Positions 35,667 to 45,283 are shown, numbered from the stretch's first letter. The stretch: 64,000 nucleotides of DNA from Ketobacter sp. MCCC 1A13808 (GCF_009746715.1 NZ_VRKW01000002.1:496001-560000), one strand, 5' to 3'. Translations and numbers: made by a program. Notes: generated from the sequence alone by a model not told the origin.

Positions 35667-36947
35667 CTACAGATACTTGCTAATCAGATTAAACAAGCGC
35701 TCCATGGCACCCCGATTATCCTGCACCACTTGTCTGCCGCGATCTGCCAGGGTTTTGTGAGCCTCGCTATCGTTAAGCAAGGTGACAACTGCCTGCCCCA
35801 ATCCCAGCGGCGAAGAAACGGTGCGCAGCACATCCAGTTCGGAAAGCAAATCCGCCACCACCTGGAAGTTAAAAACGTGAGGACCCGTGAAGGCCGGTGT
35901 TCCCATCGCCAGGGACTCCAACATATTGTGACCGCCTACCGGTACCAGGCTACCGCCGATAAAGGCAACGTCTGCCGCACCCAGCATGCGTAGTAAATCG
36001 CCCATCGTATCACCCAGCACCACCTCAGTCGATTCACCCACCGGCTCATCTCGGCTGAGGCGGCTGAACTGGAAGCCACGCGCTTTAATTATGTCCGCCA
36101 CCGCTTCAAAACGTTCCGGATGACGCGGCACAATCACCATTAACGCGTTTTCAATGTTACTGCGTATATACAGAAACGCTTCCAGTAATTGCTCATCTTC
36201 CCCTTCATGGGTGCTGGCTGCAATGAATATATTACGTTCGTTCCCCCACAGCCCCCTCAACTCTTTGGCCGATGCTTCCATACCGGGCTCAATATCCAGA
36301 TCGAATTTCACTGTGCCGGTCACCTGCAGATTCGCAGGTGGCAATCCAAGCTCGACAAAACGCTCCCCATCAATGTCCGATTGCGCTGCAATCAATGAGA
36401 CTTCCCGCATCATTGGCCTGAACAGGGGCAGGACTTTGCGGTAACCGTTTGCGGACTTTTCGGAAAGCCGGGCGTTAGCGACCACCACCGGGATATTCCG
36501 CTTATCGGTGAAATGGATAATATTCGGCCACAACTCGGTTTCCATAATTACCAGCAAACGCGGGTTAAACCAGTTCAGGAAACGCTTGACTGCGCCAGGC
36601 AAATCATAGGGCGCGTACACATGCAGTACACGACCTTCCGCTATTTGCTGTTGATAGGCAGCGCACACCCGATCTGAGCCCGTAGGCGTCATGGTGGTTA
36701 TAACCAATGTATGTTGCGGATAGGCCTTCAACACCCGGTCCGCCAGTGATTTTGCGGCAACGAATTCGCCAACCGAAACGGTGTGGAACCAGATACTTTG
36801 CTCCGGCTTGCGCCCGCTATAGAAGCCGAATCGCTCGCGTATACGATGGCGATAGGCCGGGTTCTTTTTCACCCGCTTCCGTAAGCGTATTAATATAATC
36901 GGAATCGCCAGATAAAAAGCAAGCGAATAAAGCCAGCGTGTCAGCAT
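35667..36947 (-). CDS. waaA: 3-deoxy-D-manno-octulosonic acid (Kdo) transferase
   Basis: A 426-residue GT-B glycosyltransferase (WaaA/KdtA) that adds Kdo to lipid IVA at the inner membrane. It opens with a membrane anchor ('LYSLAFYLAIPIILIRLRKR') and the family motif 'RHRIRERFGFYSG', followed by 'WFHTVSVGEFVAAKSLADR', 'TTMTPTGSDRV', 'METELWPNIIHFTDK' and, in the donor domain, 'FIAASTHEGEDEQLLEAF', 'VPRHPERFEAV' and 'FIGGSLVPVGGHNMLESLA'. These motifs fit CMP-Kdo binding. It is transcribed towards thiC and divergent from a CgeB-type glycosyltransferase; it marks the edge of the glycan locus. Confidence 0.95.
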   Translation of the reverse strand: MLTRWLYSLAFYLAIPIILIRLRKRVKKNPAYRHRIRERFGFYSGRKPEQSIWFHTVSVGEFVAAKSLADRVLKAYPQHTLVITTMTPTGSDRVCAAYQQQIAEGRVLHVYAPYDLPGAVKRFLNWFNPRLLVIMETELWPNIIHFTDKRNIPVVVANARLSEKSANGYRKVLPLFRPMMREVSLIAAQSDIDGERFVELGLPPANLQVTGTVKFDLDIEPGMEASAKELRGLWGNERNIFIAASTHEGEDEQLLEAFLYIRSNIENALMVIVPRHPERFEAVADIIKARGFQFSRLSRDEPVGESTEVVLGDTMGDLLRMLGAADVAFIGGSLVPVGGHNMLESLAMGTPAFTGPHVFNFQVVADLLSELDVLRTVSSPLGLGQAVVTLLNDSEAHKTLADRGRQVVQDNRGAMERLFNLISKYL

Positions 36948-37173
36948 AGAATTCTCAAATATCCCTGTCAGCGGGAATTATAGGTCGTGGCGTCTGCACA
37001 CCCAAGCGCAGATCCAAAAAAAAATCCGAAAGCAAAAAATTAAAACCTGAATTGGCTATCTCTGTTGCTGGTTGGCGCCGCAGTGGCGCACTGCCCGCAC
37101 ACAAACGTACAATACTGCGTTTAAGCTCAGAGAAACCAAACAATCCGAGCCCCCAAGGAACAGAGATCAGAAT

Positions 37174-38175
37174 ATGGTAACGGACAGAGAAAGCCCACCC
37201 CGCATACTGGTGATGGGCAAGCGTGGCGGGATTCTGCAATGGCCCGAGCATGTCTTTAATGCCTGCCGGAAGATGAACCTTGATTGCCGTTTTCTAGCCC
37301 TGAATCACCAGAGTTCTACAGATCGATTTGTGAAGCGTGCCAAAGGACTGGTCAGTAAGCAATGGCAGGATTCGCACCTGGCGCAACAATTGGGCACTTT
37401 GCTGCAAACGTTCAAACCCGAGCTGCTTATCTTGCCGGACCTGATAGCGCTGCCGGAGGCGGTGCAGGCCGTATTGAAGCAATTCAAACCCCAATTCAAG
37501 TCGGCCTACTGGATCGGGGATTTTTTTCCCGAGTCAATCCGTCATTACAACGATTTTATTGACCGCTTTTATTTTACCGACAGCCATCTTCAGCAACAGG
37601 GGTGCGATCTGGGGCTCAACCGTGCCACCTACCTGCCTCTGGCCGTCGACGTCAGCCTCTTTCAACCCCTCGCCAAGCCCTGGCAGCAGCGCGATCACAA
37701 GGTCCTGTTTGTTGGCGCTTATTCGGAAAACCGATATCAAATGTTACGCGCCATCGAACGACCGGTACAGATCTATGGCAAGGGGTGGGATAAGCCGATG
37801 CCGTCCAGCCATCAGGTTCATTCCCGCAACATTCCGCTTGCTGACGTCGCCAGGCTGTATGGTTCGCACCGGTACGTACTCAATATCATTAATAGTAATA
37901 ATATAAAGCATGGTCTGAACATGCGCTGCTTTGAAACGGTGAGCGCCGGTGCCGTGCTGATCACCGATCGCGTTGCAGATCTTCCCCGGTGTTTCAACGC
38001 AAACGATCCGGTTATTACCTACGGGGATATAGCAGAGCTGAATTCAATTCTTTTCAAATTAGACCAGCACTCGATCCGGGGGCATTCAGGGCCGAACACA
38101 GATGCCCTGATGAAATACGACTATACAGACCGCGTGCTGAGTATGATGCGGGATAACCTGGGAACACGACACTGA
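37174..38175 (+). CDS. CgeB-type glycosyltransferase (GT-B)
   Basis: A 333-residue protein. The N-terminal domain opens 'ILVMGKRGGILQWPEHVFN' and the C-terminal domain is the Glyco_trans_1_2 type found in CgeB-like proteins: 'KVLFVGAYSENRYQMLRAIE', 'VQIYGKGWDKP', 'NIPLADVARLYGSHRYVLN' and 'NMRCFETVSAGAVLITDR'. It probably transfers a sugar to a surface glycan; no sugar can be named. ATG 37174 is chosen: the frame is open from 37072, but the upstream residues lack family features. It is the only plus-strand gene between 23.9 and 54.4 kb other than the hsp20 gene, and divergent from waaA. Confidence 0.8.
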   Translation: MVTDRESPPRILVMGKRGGILQWPEHVFNACRKMNLDCRFLALNHQSSTDRFVKRAKGLVSKQWQDSHLAQQLGTLLQTFKPELLILPDLIALPEAVQAVLKQFKPQFKSAYWIGDFFPESIRHYNDFIDRFYFTDSHLQQQGCDLGLNRATYLPLAVDVSLFQPLAKPWQQRDHKVLFVGAYSENRYQMLRAIERPVQIYGKGWDKPMPSSHQVHSRNIPLADVARLYGSHRYVLNIINSNNIKHGLNMRCFETVSAGAVLITDRVADLPRCFNANDPVITYGDIAELNSILFKLDQHSIRGHSGPNTDALMKYDYTDRVLSMMRDNLGTRH

Positions 38176-38271
38176 CCAGCAAATACACCAAGCTATACAC
38201 AGGCACAAGGAAGGGACCAGCCGGCCAGAAGCAATAAACCAACCAATGGGTTGCAGCAGCCCCTCGTTCAT

Positions 38272-39408
38272 CTAGCTAAAGCTGACTGAGTGCCGGTGAA
38301 GGGAATCACGTTTCCAAACAAAGCCTTCAATATAATAATGGAGAAAGCCAATAGTCAATGAGATCTGCATCCACAACCCCATACGGTAATTTAACGCCGC
38401 GGTGGATTCGAGTGGCGTAAAAGGATTCAACACGCATTTATCGGGCACATTACGGGACACCCCCAACAAAGAATCCAACAATACCGATCCACATTCAATG
38501 GAGTTAGCCAGCACCAGCGCCAGAATCGGACACAAAATCAAGGGCGAAAGCGGAATGAACGAGAGCATGCGATAAATCCGGTTTTTCTTTTCTTCGAGAT
38601 TACGATTCTGATCATGTACGCTATAGATCATGAACGCCGTCAAATCGTGCAAAAACCGGGGTACCGCGATAACGAAAATATCGTATCCCATCTGCAGAAG
38701 ACAAAAGGTAGCGGGCAAGATAGCCAGATTACCCAAACAATAGAAACTGCCTAGACGCCGCTGCGACCGACTGACTAACGCAGCGCCGGTCAGCGTGGAC
38801 AACACAATGAATACCAGCGCGATGCCTTTCATCCACTGCTCGGCGCCTATATTGAAGAAGCTGAGATCGCGTAAGAAATATTTTCCGAACACCATGAAAT
38901 ACAGAGTCGTAGCCGCAATGGTTGAAAGCCATCGCCAGGTTTGATATTGCTGATCGGGCCGGGCCCGCATCAACATCATTCCGATACCGAACTGTTGGGA
39001 TAATACATGCCAAACCGTGTAGGCCGAGAAAAATAAAAAGTAGGCCAGAAAAATATTTTCAGCCACCATAGCTGGCAACGTTAGCGGCACCACATAATTG
39101 ATAATCACTAACCCGGACACGATGATCATAATCGCGCGCAGTACACGTTTACGATAAAACTGCCAATACTCGTGATCTACCATGGTCACCATCGACGACA
39201 CGATATGGGGAAAATTAAAAATTACGGACCAGAATAGTATCTCGGCCGGGTTAGTGGGCAATAACTGATCGCGCCATTGATTCCCCCACAGCAACTTATC
39301 CAGCAGTACAAAAACGAAGCACAAGGGAATCGCACCGTAAAGAAACAATAACCATTGGCTATTAACAGTCGCTGTTCGCTGCTGAAAAGGGATACTGATT
39401 GCGTTCAT
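38272..39408 (-). CDS. Histidine-rich multi-pass membrane protein of unknown function
   Basis: A 378-residue protein with about nine hydrophobic segments that I cannot assign to a known family. Several histidines sit in or next to membrane segments in striking motifs: 'NFPHIVSS' (His68), 'DHEYW' (His79), 'WHVLSQQFGIGMM' (His134), 'FLHDLTAFMIYSVHDQNRN' (His254, His265) and 'HYYIEGFVWKR' (His357). This spacing recalls membrane enzymes that hold iron with histidines, such as desaturases or hydroxylases, but no classic HxxHH box is present. It lies in the glycan/lipid A part of the chromosome and may modify a lipid. Gene status is firm; function is open. Confidence 0.75.
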   Translation of the reverse strand: MNAISIPFQQRTATVNSQWLLFLYGAIPLCFVFVLLDKLLWGNQWRDQLLPTNPAEILFWSVIFNFPHIVSSMVTMVDHEYWQFYRKRVLRAIMIIVSGLVIINYVVPLTLPAMVAENIFLAYFLFFSAYTVWHVLSQQFGIGMMLMRARPDQQYQTWRWLSTIAATTLYFMVFGKYFLRDLSFFNIGAEQWMKGIALVFIVLSTLTGAALVSRSQRRLGSFYCLGNLAILPATFCLLQMGYDIFVIAVPRFLHDLTAFMIYSVHDQNRNLEEKKNRIYRMLSFIPLSPLILCPILALVLANSIECGSVLLDSLLGVSRNVPDKCVLNPFTPLESTAALNYRMGLWMQISLTIGFLHYYIEGFVWKRDSLHRHSVSFS

Positions 39409-39784
39409 GGGGTGTGGTTCTTGCTATGTTATTTCACTGAAATTATCACAGGGCTACGCCATAAGTACCGCAAACACACCCACAGTGCGACGCGGCGCAC
39501 GGGTGTTTAGCCAATCTGAATGGACTATTGGCCAGAATAGCATTGAGTGCTGTGCCCAGAGAATGATAAAGGAGAAGTAACCTACCGCCTGGCACAGGCG
39601 ATTCGATTAAATTAGTACCAACGGGTCGCTCGTTTTCCGGAACGCAGCCACTTCCTTGAACGGTTAATTTCGGCCTCACTTTTTTGCGTGATAGCTGAAT
39701 TATTCCTCAGAATGTCACCTTCGCCCGACTTACATGCTTGTTGATCCATGCTAACCGGCGGCTGCGTTCTATAGATTAGACAAA
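39409..39784. other. Gene-free gap within the glycan locus
   Basis: A 376-base gap. An open frame on the minus strand (39446-39679) has no ribosome site and no recognisable features. I see no RNA gene, repeat or clear terminator here. It probably carries the promoter of the histidine-rich membrane protein and the end of the GT2-like transcript. Confidence 0.4.
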
Positions 39785-40582
39785 TTACGTTTGTTTACTT
39801 TTTTTCTTAGAAAGACTGCTATGCAGGTTCAGTAACGATTTTCGGTTTAGCAGGATATTTCTGATTCGAGAGGACGAAACATAAAAGCGGGAACACATCG
39901 ACTGAATAACTACGGACTCTTTTCGCCGAGCATAATTTTCTATTATCTGTTGTTTGACCTGGTGGTAAGCATCGGTCACGACGCCTACACTCTTGTGGGT
40001 TAAATGGAAATCGATAACATAACACTTGTAACCCCGCTGCATGGCATTAAAACAAAGGTCGGTTCCGTACAAATGAAACCCAGCTATATTGCGGGTACAA
40101 CCGACATTGGCAGCTGTATTAATGATAATGAAATTTTCATCCAGGCTGACGACTTCGGCTGGCAGATCGCCCACCGTAACATTCTCCCCATGTGGATCAC
40201 TAATTCTGAGCGCCAGAGAGGAATTCACTTGCTTTCCAGCGTTTCCCGCAATCGCCCAGTTCGCATCCAGGGCACTCAGCTCATTTATTTTTTCGATTAG
40301 CTGCTCACACCGATCCTGATCAAACAATACATCCTGATGGCAGATGATAAGATACTGGCCTGCGGCCCTTGCAATAAAATGGTTTGTACCGGAGAAGCCA
40401 TCAAATTGATTGCCTGAACTATTGTCTATGTATATAAATTCCACATCGTCCCGATCGAACCCGGACTGCAATGCGCTGTCCACCATTTCCAGATACTCGT
40501 CCATTCTGGTTACCAGCGTGGCGATAGTGAATAGTAAATTCTTTTTCTTTGAATGGGTCACATCCACCGGAGTAGAAGGCAT
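39785..40582 (-). CDS. GT2-like glycosyltransferase
   Basis: A 265-residue protein with a shortened GT-A fold: 'NLLFTIATLVTRMDEYLEM', 'VEFIYIDNSSGNQFDGF' (donor-site Asp) and 'GQYLIICHQDVLFDQDRCEQ' (a 'D-x-D'-like 'HQDVLF' region), then 'NIAGFHLYGTDLCFNAMQRG', which resembles the family-2 acceptor region. The C-terminal 60 residues are basic ('SRIRNILLNRKSLL', 'SKKKSKQT'). It likely adds a sugar to a surface glycan. It lies 20 bases downstream of the MsbA-type gene, so they are probably one operon. It looks a little AT-richer than the flanking genes, which may mark acquired glycan DNA (impression, not counted). Confidence 0.72.
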   Translation of the reverse strand: MPSTPVDVTHSKKKNLLFTIATLVTRMDEYLEMVDSALQSGFDRDDVEFIYIDNSSGNQFDGFSGTNHFIARAAGQYLIICHQDVLFDQDRCEQLIEKINELSALDANWAIAGNAGKQVNSSLALRISDPHGENVTVGDLPAEVVSLDENFIIINTAANVGCTRNIAGFHLYGTDLCFNAMQRGYKCYVIDFHLTHKSVGVVTDAYHQVKQQIIENYARRKESVVIQSMCSRFYVSSSRIRNILLNRKSLLNLHSSLSKKKSKQT

Positions 40583-40602
40583 AATTTGGGAATCTCTGTT
40601 AT

Positions 40603-42363
40603 CTATTCGTCGTTCTCGTTGTTGCCGGCAAACTGTATATTGTATAGATGGGAGTATGGGCCTCCGGCTTTCAGCAATTCGTCATGTTTGCCATTCTCTA
40701 CTACGTGACCCGCATCCAACACATAAATGCAATCCGACTCCAGAATAGTTGATAGCCTATGGGCAATGACTATGGTTGTCCTGTTTCTTGTCGCTTTATC
40801 CAATGCATCCTGGATCATGCGTTCCGATTCCGTATCCAATGCCGACGTTGCTTCATCGAGGATTAAAATCGGTGCATCTTTTAATATGGCCCTGGCTATA
40901 CTGATTCGTTGACGTTGCCCGCCAGACAAACGGGTTCCATTTTCACCCACCATAGTATCCAGGCCTTCATCCAGTTTTCGAACAAACTCTTCTGCATTGG
41001 CTTGCTTGAGCGCATGCCATATTTGTTCATCACTCAGCTCCTGATCAAATCCATAACTGAGATTACCCCGGATACTGTCATTAGTTAGCTCTATATTCTG
41101 CGACACCAGCGCGATATGCCGCCTGAGTTCTTTAAGCTTGTAGTCTTTTAGTTCAACGCCATCCAGCAGAATATGCCCGGATTGATAATCATAGAAACGC
41201 AGCAATAAACTCGTGATGGTGGTCTTGCCACTACCCGACTGGCCTACCAACGCAATCATTTGCCCTGGCGCCACGTCGAGATTTATATTATCGATTTGTT
41301 TACCATCCGCCCCATCATAGGTGAAACAAAGATTGCGAATACTTATGCGACCTTGCAAATGCCTTGCGCTGTGCGTACCGGTGTCTTGCTCTATCTCTTC
41401 GTCCAGCGTTTCAAAGATGGATTCTGATGCCGCCAGGCCACGTTGAATCATGCCCCAGATATCACCCATTTGTCGTATAGGCTTCGGGATCAATCCAGCC
41501 GCGGTCAGGTACGCAACTATATCACCCACGCTGTGATCTCCGAAAAACTCCATGATCGTATACATCAGAATCGCCAACGCGATGGAAATTATAAATTGCA
41601 TCACCGGGGAAACAGCCGTCATGGTGCGCACCATTTTAAGGCTTAAACTGACATTGACGTTGCTGGCCTTATCGAAGCGCTCAGCCTCCCGCCCTTCACC
41701 ACCATAGGCTTTAACCAACTGAAACAACGACAGTGATTCTTTGGCAGTGTGTGTAATATCCCCCATCGATACCTGCATCTTTTTGCTGATATCTTTTAAG
41801 CGTTTTCCCACATAATAAATAATGGTGCCGATCACAGGAGCGATGATCAAAAACAAAAGCGTCATCTGCCAGTTCATATAGAACAAATAGCCCATCAGGA
41901 AAATGACCGTAAAGCCTTCTCTCACCACCACCTTAACTGCATCCGTTGCAGCACTACTTACCTGGCCGACGTTATACAGGATCACTGACATCAGCTCACC
42001 GACACTGCTTTTATCGAAAAAGTGCTTCGGTGCGTACATGTAGTGCTCGAACAATTCACAACGAATTTTATGAATTATGCCCAGGGATACCTTTGAAATA
42101 TAATAGTTACCGACAAAGAAACCGACCCCTCTTACGAAAGCAAGCAATATCAGCGCTATCGGGACATAGAGCATGTACTGTTCGTTCTTATACTGAATGC
42201 CATCAATGAAGTATTTGAACAGATGGGCTGCGCCCGCCTGTGTCAAAGCGAACACTATAAAGCCCAATATGCTGACAACAAAATAAAACCTCAGTCCCTT
42301 CAAATAACTAAGCAAGCGCATATAAAGCTGAAAATCTGTCGGGCCTTTTTCTTTTTTCTGCAT
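40603..42363 (-). CDS. msbA: MsbA-type lipid A/polysaccharide ABC flippase
   Basis: A 586-residue ABC half-transporter: six membrane helices (about 20-310) then a nucleotide-binding domain (about 335-580) with Walker A 'ALVGQSGSGKTTITSLLLR', signature 'LSGGQRQRISIARAI', Walker B 'ILILDEATSALDTES' and the H-loop 'IVIAHRLSTI'. The helix region has the MsbA-like 'HFFDKSSVGELMSVILYNVG'. It flips lipid A-core across the inner membrane; with another msbA elsewhere it could serve a glycolipid instead. I chose ATG 42363 (MQKKEKG); GTG 42387 adds 8 residues. The next gene, a GT2-like enzyme, starts 20 bases later. Confidence 0.88.
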   Translation of the reverse strand: MQKKEKGPTDFQLYMRLLSYLKGLRFYFVVSILGFIVFALTQAGAAHLFKYFIDGIQYKNEQYMLYVPIALILLAFVRGVGFFVGNYYISKVSLGIIHKIRCELFEHYMYAPKHFFDKSSVGELMSVILYNVGQVSSAATDAVKVVVREGFTVIFLMGYLFYMNWQMTLLFLIIAPVIGTIIYYVGKRLKDISKKMQVSMGDITHTAKESLSLFQLVKAYGGEGREAERFDKASNVNVSLSLKMVRTMTAVSPVMQFIISIALAILMYTIMEFFGDHSVGDIVAYLTAAGLIPKPIRQMGDIWGMIQRGLAASESIFETLDEEIEQDTGTHSARHLQGRISIRNLCFTYDGADGKQIDNINLDVAPGQMIALVGQSGSGKTTITSLLLRFYDYQSGHILLDGVELKDYKLKELRRHIALVSQNIELTNDSIRGNLSYGFDQELSDEQIWHALKQANAEEFVRKLDEGLDTMVGENGTRLSGGQRQRISIARAILKDAPILILDEATSALDTESERMIQDALDKATRNRTTIVIAHRLSTILESDCIYVLDAGHVVENGKHDELLKAGGPYSHLYNIQFAGNNENDE

Positions 42364-42446
42364 TTTGGACTCTGTGGTTAAATTCACTACCCGGCAATAG
42401 TACCCTGTTCCGGACTCTATTTGGACTCTACCAGAAAAACACGAAA

Positions 42447-43271
42447 TTACTTTTTGTATCCCCGCTTGCCCGTTTTCATGCGCAACATAAAAGCAAGATG
42501 ATTGTCTTTGCCGCTGATTTTAACGCGCTTCAATTGGTGAGGGTCCGCGTGCAGGTCCTCGTCAATTCCGGCAATGGTCGTTACGCTGGAGGTGTATCCC
42601 GACTGGGCGGCGATGGCAACGTCCTGCTGATCGTAAATCCCGAACGGATAAGCAAAACTGTCCACCGCTACTCCAAACATCGTTTCCAGCTGAGTTTTGC
42701 TGTCCGCAATTTCCCGGGTTTTCAACTCCCTGTCCGCCTTGTGTAAATTGACGTGCGTAAGGGTGTGCGCCCCCAACTCAAAGACACCGCTTTCAACCAT
42801 TTCGACAATTTGCTCATCCGTCAGCTTTGCTTCCCGGGCCAACTCGCCGCTATTGTGGTGCGCTTTCTTATTCACGGACCAGTCCCGGTCATGACGATCA
42901 ACGACCAGATACAATGTGGCTTTCGCCTGGTGCCTCTTCAAGATCGGAAAAGCATTTAGATAGTTGTCCTCATAACCGTCATCAAAGGTGATCGCAACGG
43001 TCTTCTCAATGTGTGAGGTGGACGCCATCAATTCGCTCATGGTCACAAAGTTCCAGCCATTGCGTTTTAAATAGCAGACCTGCTGCTCAAACCGGTCCGG
43101 CGTCACTCGTAATCCTTTGAATTTTTGCCCCGGCTTTTGCTCGCTGACCATGTGATACATCAAGATGCGCGGTCGCCGGTAACTGATCGCCGGCATCCAC
43201 CACGCGTAGCGGTAACTAAAAGCCAGAAACAACAGCCCCCCTGGCAACAAAAGCGCAGCAACCCAGCTCAT
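42447..43271 (-). CDS. Polysaccharide deacetylase (NodB-fold) with membrane anchor
   Basis: A 274-residue protein. An N-terminal hydrophobic anchor ('VAALLLPGGLLFLAFSYRY') is followed by a NodB deacetylase domain: 'RPRILMYHMVSEQ', metal-binding 'AITFDDGYEDNYLNAFP' (Asp-Asp pair), 'LGAHTLTHVNLHKADR' (two His ligands) and 'SFAYPFGIYDQQDVAIA'. It removes acetyl groups from an N-acetylated sugar, probably on the periplasmic face. Its start overlaps the end of the next glycosyltransferase by 4 bases (ATGA), so the two are translationally coupled, suggesting both act on one glycan. Confidence 0.88.
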   Translation of the reverse strand: MSWVAALLLPGGLLFLAFSYRYAWWMPAISYRRPRILMYHMVSEQKPGQKFKGLRVTPDRFEQQVCYLKRNGWNFVTMSELMASTSHIEKTVAITFDDGYEDNYLNAFPILKRHQAKATLYLVVDRHDRDWSVNKKAHHNSGELAREAKLTDEQIVEMVESGVFELGAHTLTHVNLHKADRELKTREIADSKTQLETMFGVAVDSFAYPFGIYDQQDVAIAAQSGYTSSVTTIAGIDEDLHADPHQLKRVKISGKDNHLAFMLRMKTGKRGYKK

Positions 43272-44371
43272 GGCACTAACTCTCGATAGACCGACAGTGT
43301 TTGCTGCTGCATGTTCGAAAGTAAGAAGAGGTTATTTTGTTTGAGGTCTCCCGCTTTGCCCTGCTTCAGTTGCGTGATAGCCTCCGCCACCCCCGCCTCA
43401 TCACCCAGTGCTACGGCGCCATCCGGATACAAGGCCGCCAGGATTTCCCCGACACCACCGTGGGCGAATCCGACCACAGGCACTCCCAGGCTCAACGCCT
43501 CCAACACCGTACGGCCAAATGATTCCGGCTTGGTTGATAACGACAATACGACATTCGATACGCTGTAAATATCCCTCATATCGCTACGCTGGCCGGTGAA
43601 AACCACAGCCTCTTGCAGGCCTGCCTGCTGAATAGCCTCGTCGATCTCTTTGCGATACCCCATACGGTTAGGATCATCTCCCCCCACAATAACGGCTTTG
43701 ACGGGGGTGCCACTATCCAGAAGCCGCCGGACCACCTTAAGCAGAACCAAATGGCCTTTTAAACGGGTAATCCGCCCTGGCAACGTGACAACGAACTGAT
43801 CACGCAACTGCGGGTATTGCTGAAACCACTTCTGCTTCCAGTCTTCGGTAGCCTGATACCCCCAGGGGTAACGTGCGGGATCGATGCCTCGATACACCAA
43901 ACGCAGTTTGCTTGGGTCCACATCCGGATAGTTAGAAGTCACATACTCCCGGGCGGTTTTGGAAACCACTATAACCCGCTCACCGCAGCACATAATCGCA
44001 CTGTATCGGCTGACTGAATGCAGCCCGTGTACACTGCTCATCAAACGCGGCCGCTTCGACACCGGCATCTTTTTCCAGGCTAGATACACTACCCAGGCCG
44101 GCATTCGGGATCGCACATGCACCAGATCAAATTTTTCCTGTGCAAGCCAGCGCCTGAGCTTCCGTATCTGAAGCACATTCAACAGGCTCTTTTTACCCAA
44201 ATTCCACTCCACATGACGGGAGCCTTCTTCCTGCAATCGCGCCACCATGCCGCCGCCGGCGGAAAGCACCCAGGAGTCATGCCCCGCGGCCACCAACGCG
44301 CGCGCGATTTCTAAAGTACCGACTTCAACTCCCCCGCCTTGTAACGACGGTAATACCTGCAACACTTTCAT
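43268..44371 (-). CDS. GT4-family glycosyltransferase
   Basis: A 367-residue GT-B enzyme. It opens 'MKVLQVLPSLQGGGVEVGT' (acceptor glycine loop), has 'KFDLVHVRSRMPAWVVYLAW', then the donor domain: 'VYRGIDPARYPWG', 'FVVTLPGRITRLKGHLVLL', 'KAVIVGGDDPNRMGYRKEI' and the E-x7-E element in 'STKPESFGRTVLEALSLGVP'. It probably uses a nucleotide sugar to extend a surface glycan. Start at ATG 44371 (MKVLQV); the open frame continues upstream without a family fit. It overlaps the ELM1-like gene by 4 bases upstream and the deacetylase gene by 4 downstream, so three genes form a tightly coupled group. Confidence 0.9.
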   Translation of the reverse strand: MKVLQVLPSLQGGGVEVGTLEIARALVAAGHDSWVLSAGGGMVARLQEEGSRHVEWNLGKKSLLNVLQIRKLRRWLAQEKFDLVHVRSRMPAWVVYLAWKKMPVSKRPRLMSSVHGLHSVSRYSAIMCCGERVIVVSKTAREYVTSNYPDVDPSKLRLVYRGIDPARYPWGYQATEDWKQKWFQQYPQLRDQFVVTLPGRITRLKGHLVLLKVVRRLLDSGTPVKAVIVGGDDPNRMGYRKEIDEAIQQAGLQEAVVFTGQRSDMRDIYSVSNVVLSLSTKPESFGRTVLEALSLGVPVVGFAHGGVGEILAALYPDGAVALGDEAGVAEAITQLKQGKAGDLKQNNLFLLSNMQQQTLSVYRELVP

Positions 44372-45276
44372 AGACTCACTCCGAACCGTTGCAACAGCCA
44401 ACGGGCAGCGCGATCGGATTCCCAAAGCGTTTGTTTATTGTCAGGCAGGGGAAGCCGAGTATTCCAATGCTCGAAATCCATCGCCCACCCCTGCTTTATC
44501 ACGTCCTTCATACTGTTCACCACCCGCGAGGATTTCGCCGCTGGCAGCGCCAGCAACCCCGTTGGCGCAGCCGCCGTTATACTTTCAAAAACCATGGAGA
44601 CACTGTCCCTTGTCACCCACACCTGCACTGCACTTTCAAGCTGCTCCCGCACCCAACCCGGCGGCGTCTGGTCGGCAGCCATCAAGGTCAGATTAAGAAG
44701 GTTGCGTTGCTGCAGCAGGGGGAAGAAATCGTCCGGGGTGCGCCTGGAGGTGGACAGCGTCCAGCGCAGGGACGGCTGTGCCATACAAATATCGGTCACC
44801 TGCTGCACTACCCGCTCAGAATGCCACGTAAAATGCGCACTTTCACCGCCGATAAGTATCACACCCTGATCGGCTTTGCGGCCATGGGGGCGAGGCGTCA
44901 TGGTGTTAAGGACACCGTGGGTCGCCAGCACCGATTCTCTCTGGGGGGGGTTATCGTGGTGGGGAATAATACAGGCATCAAACCAGCCCAAAGGAAGGGT
45001 AGGCTTCATTAATACAATCGATTTAGCATTAAAAAGACGACGCGAGAATAACACGCTGCGGTGAGTGCGGTGACCCGCACCGATAACCCAGTCAGGGCAA
45101 GTTTGTCCTCCGGTATCGGGCGCCCTTTTCAATAGCCAATCGCTGATGGATATGGGCATCTGTTGCAAGGAGCGCAGTTCGACCTGCGCCCCGGCTACTG
45201 CCTGCAATCGCTCACCCAACCCCAGCAATTGATTGCGGTGGCCGGGTTTTTCGTCCGTGAGCAGCCAGACTGTCAG
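44368..45276 (-). CDS. ELM1/GtrOC1-family putative nucleotide-sugar epimerase, CTG start
   Basis: A protein of about 302 residues of the ELM1 (DUF1022) family, named for plant mitochondrial fission but common beside bacterial surface-glycan genes. The conserved N-terminus 'TVWLLTDEKPGHRNQLLGLG' lies upstream of the first standard start (TTG 45228). The frame continues only to a TAG just before it, with no ATG, GTG or TTG. A CTG at 45276 would give the natural start (M-T-V-W-L-L), 7 bases after the ilvE stop, so it may rely on coupling with ilvE. Later motifs include 'VILIGGESAHFTWHSE', 'WTLSTSRRTPDDFF' and 'VWVTRDSVSMVFESITAAAP'. Function is uncertain. Confidence 0.72.
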   Translation of the reverse strand: MTVWLLTDEKPGHRNQLLGLGERLQAVAGAQVELRSLQQMPISISDWLLKRAPDTGGQTCPDWVIGAGHRTHRSVLFSRRLFNAKSIVLMKPTLPLGWFDACIIPHHDNPPQRESVLATHGVLNTMTPRPHGRKADQGVILIGGESAHFTWHSERVVQQVTDICMAQPSLRWTLSTSRRTPDDFFPLLQQRNLLNLTLMAADQTPPGWVREQLESAVQVWVTRDSVSMVFESITAAAPTGLLALPAAKSSRVVNSMKDVIKQGWAMDFEHWNTRLPLPDNKQTLWESDRAARWLLQRFGVSL

Positions 45277-45283
45277 GGACTGT

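Noticed and set aside
39446-39679. 77-residue minus-strand open frame in the glycan locus gap
   Set aside because: No ribosome site, no family, unlike flanking genes.
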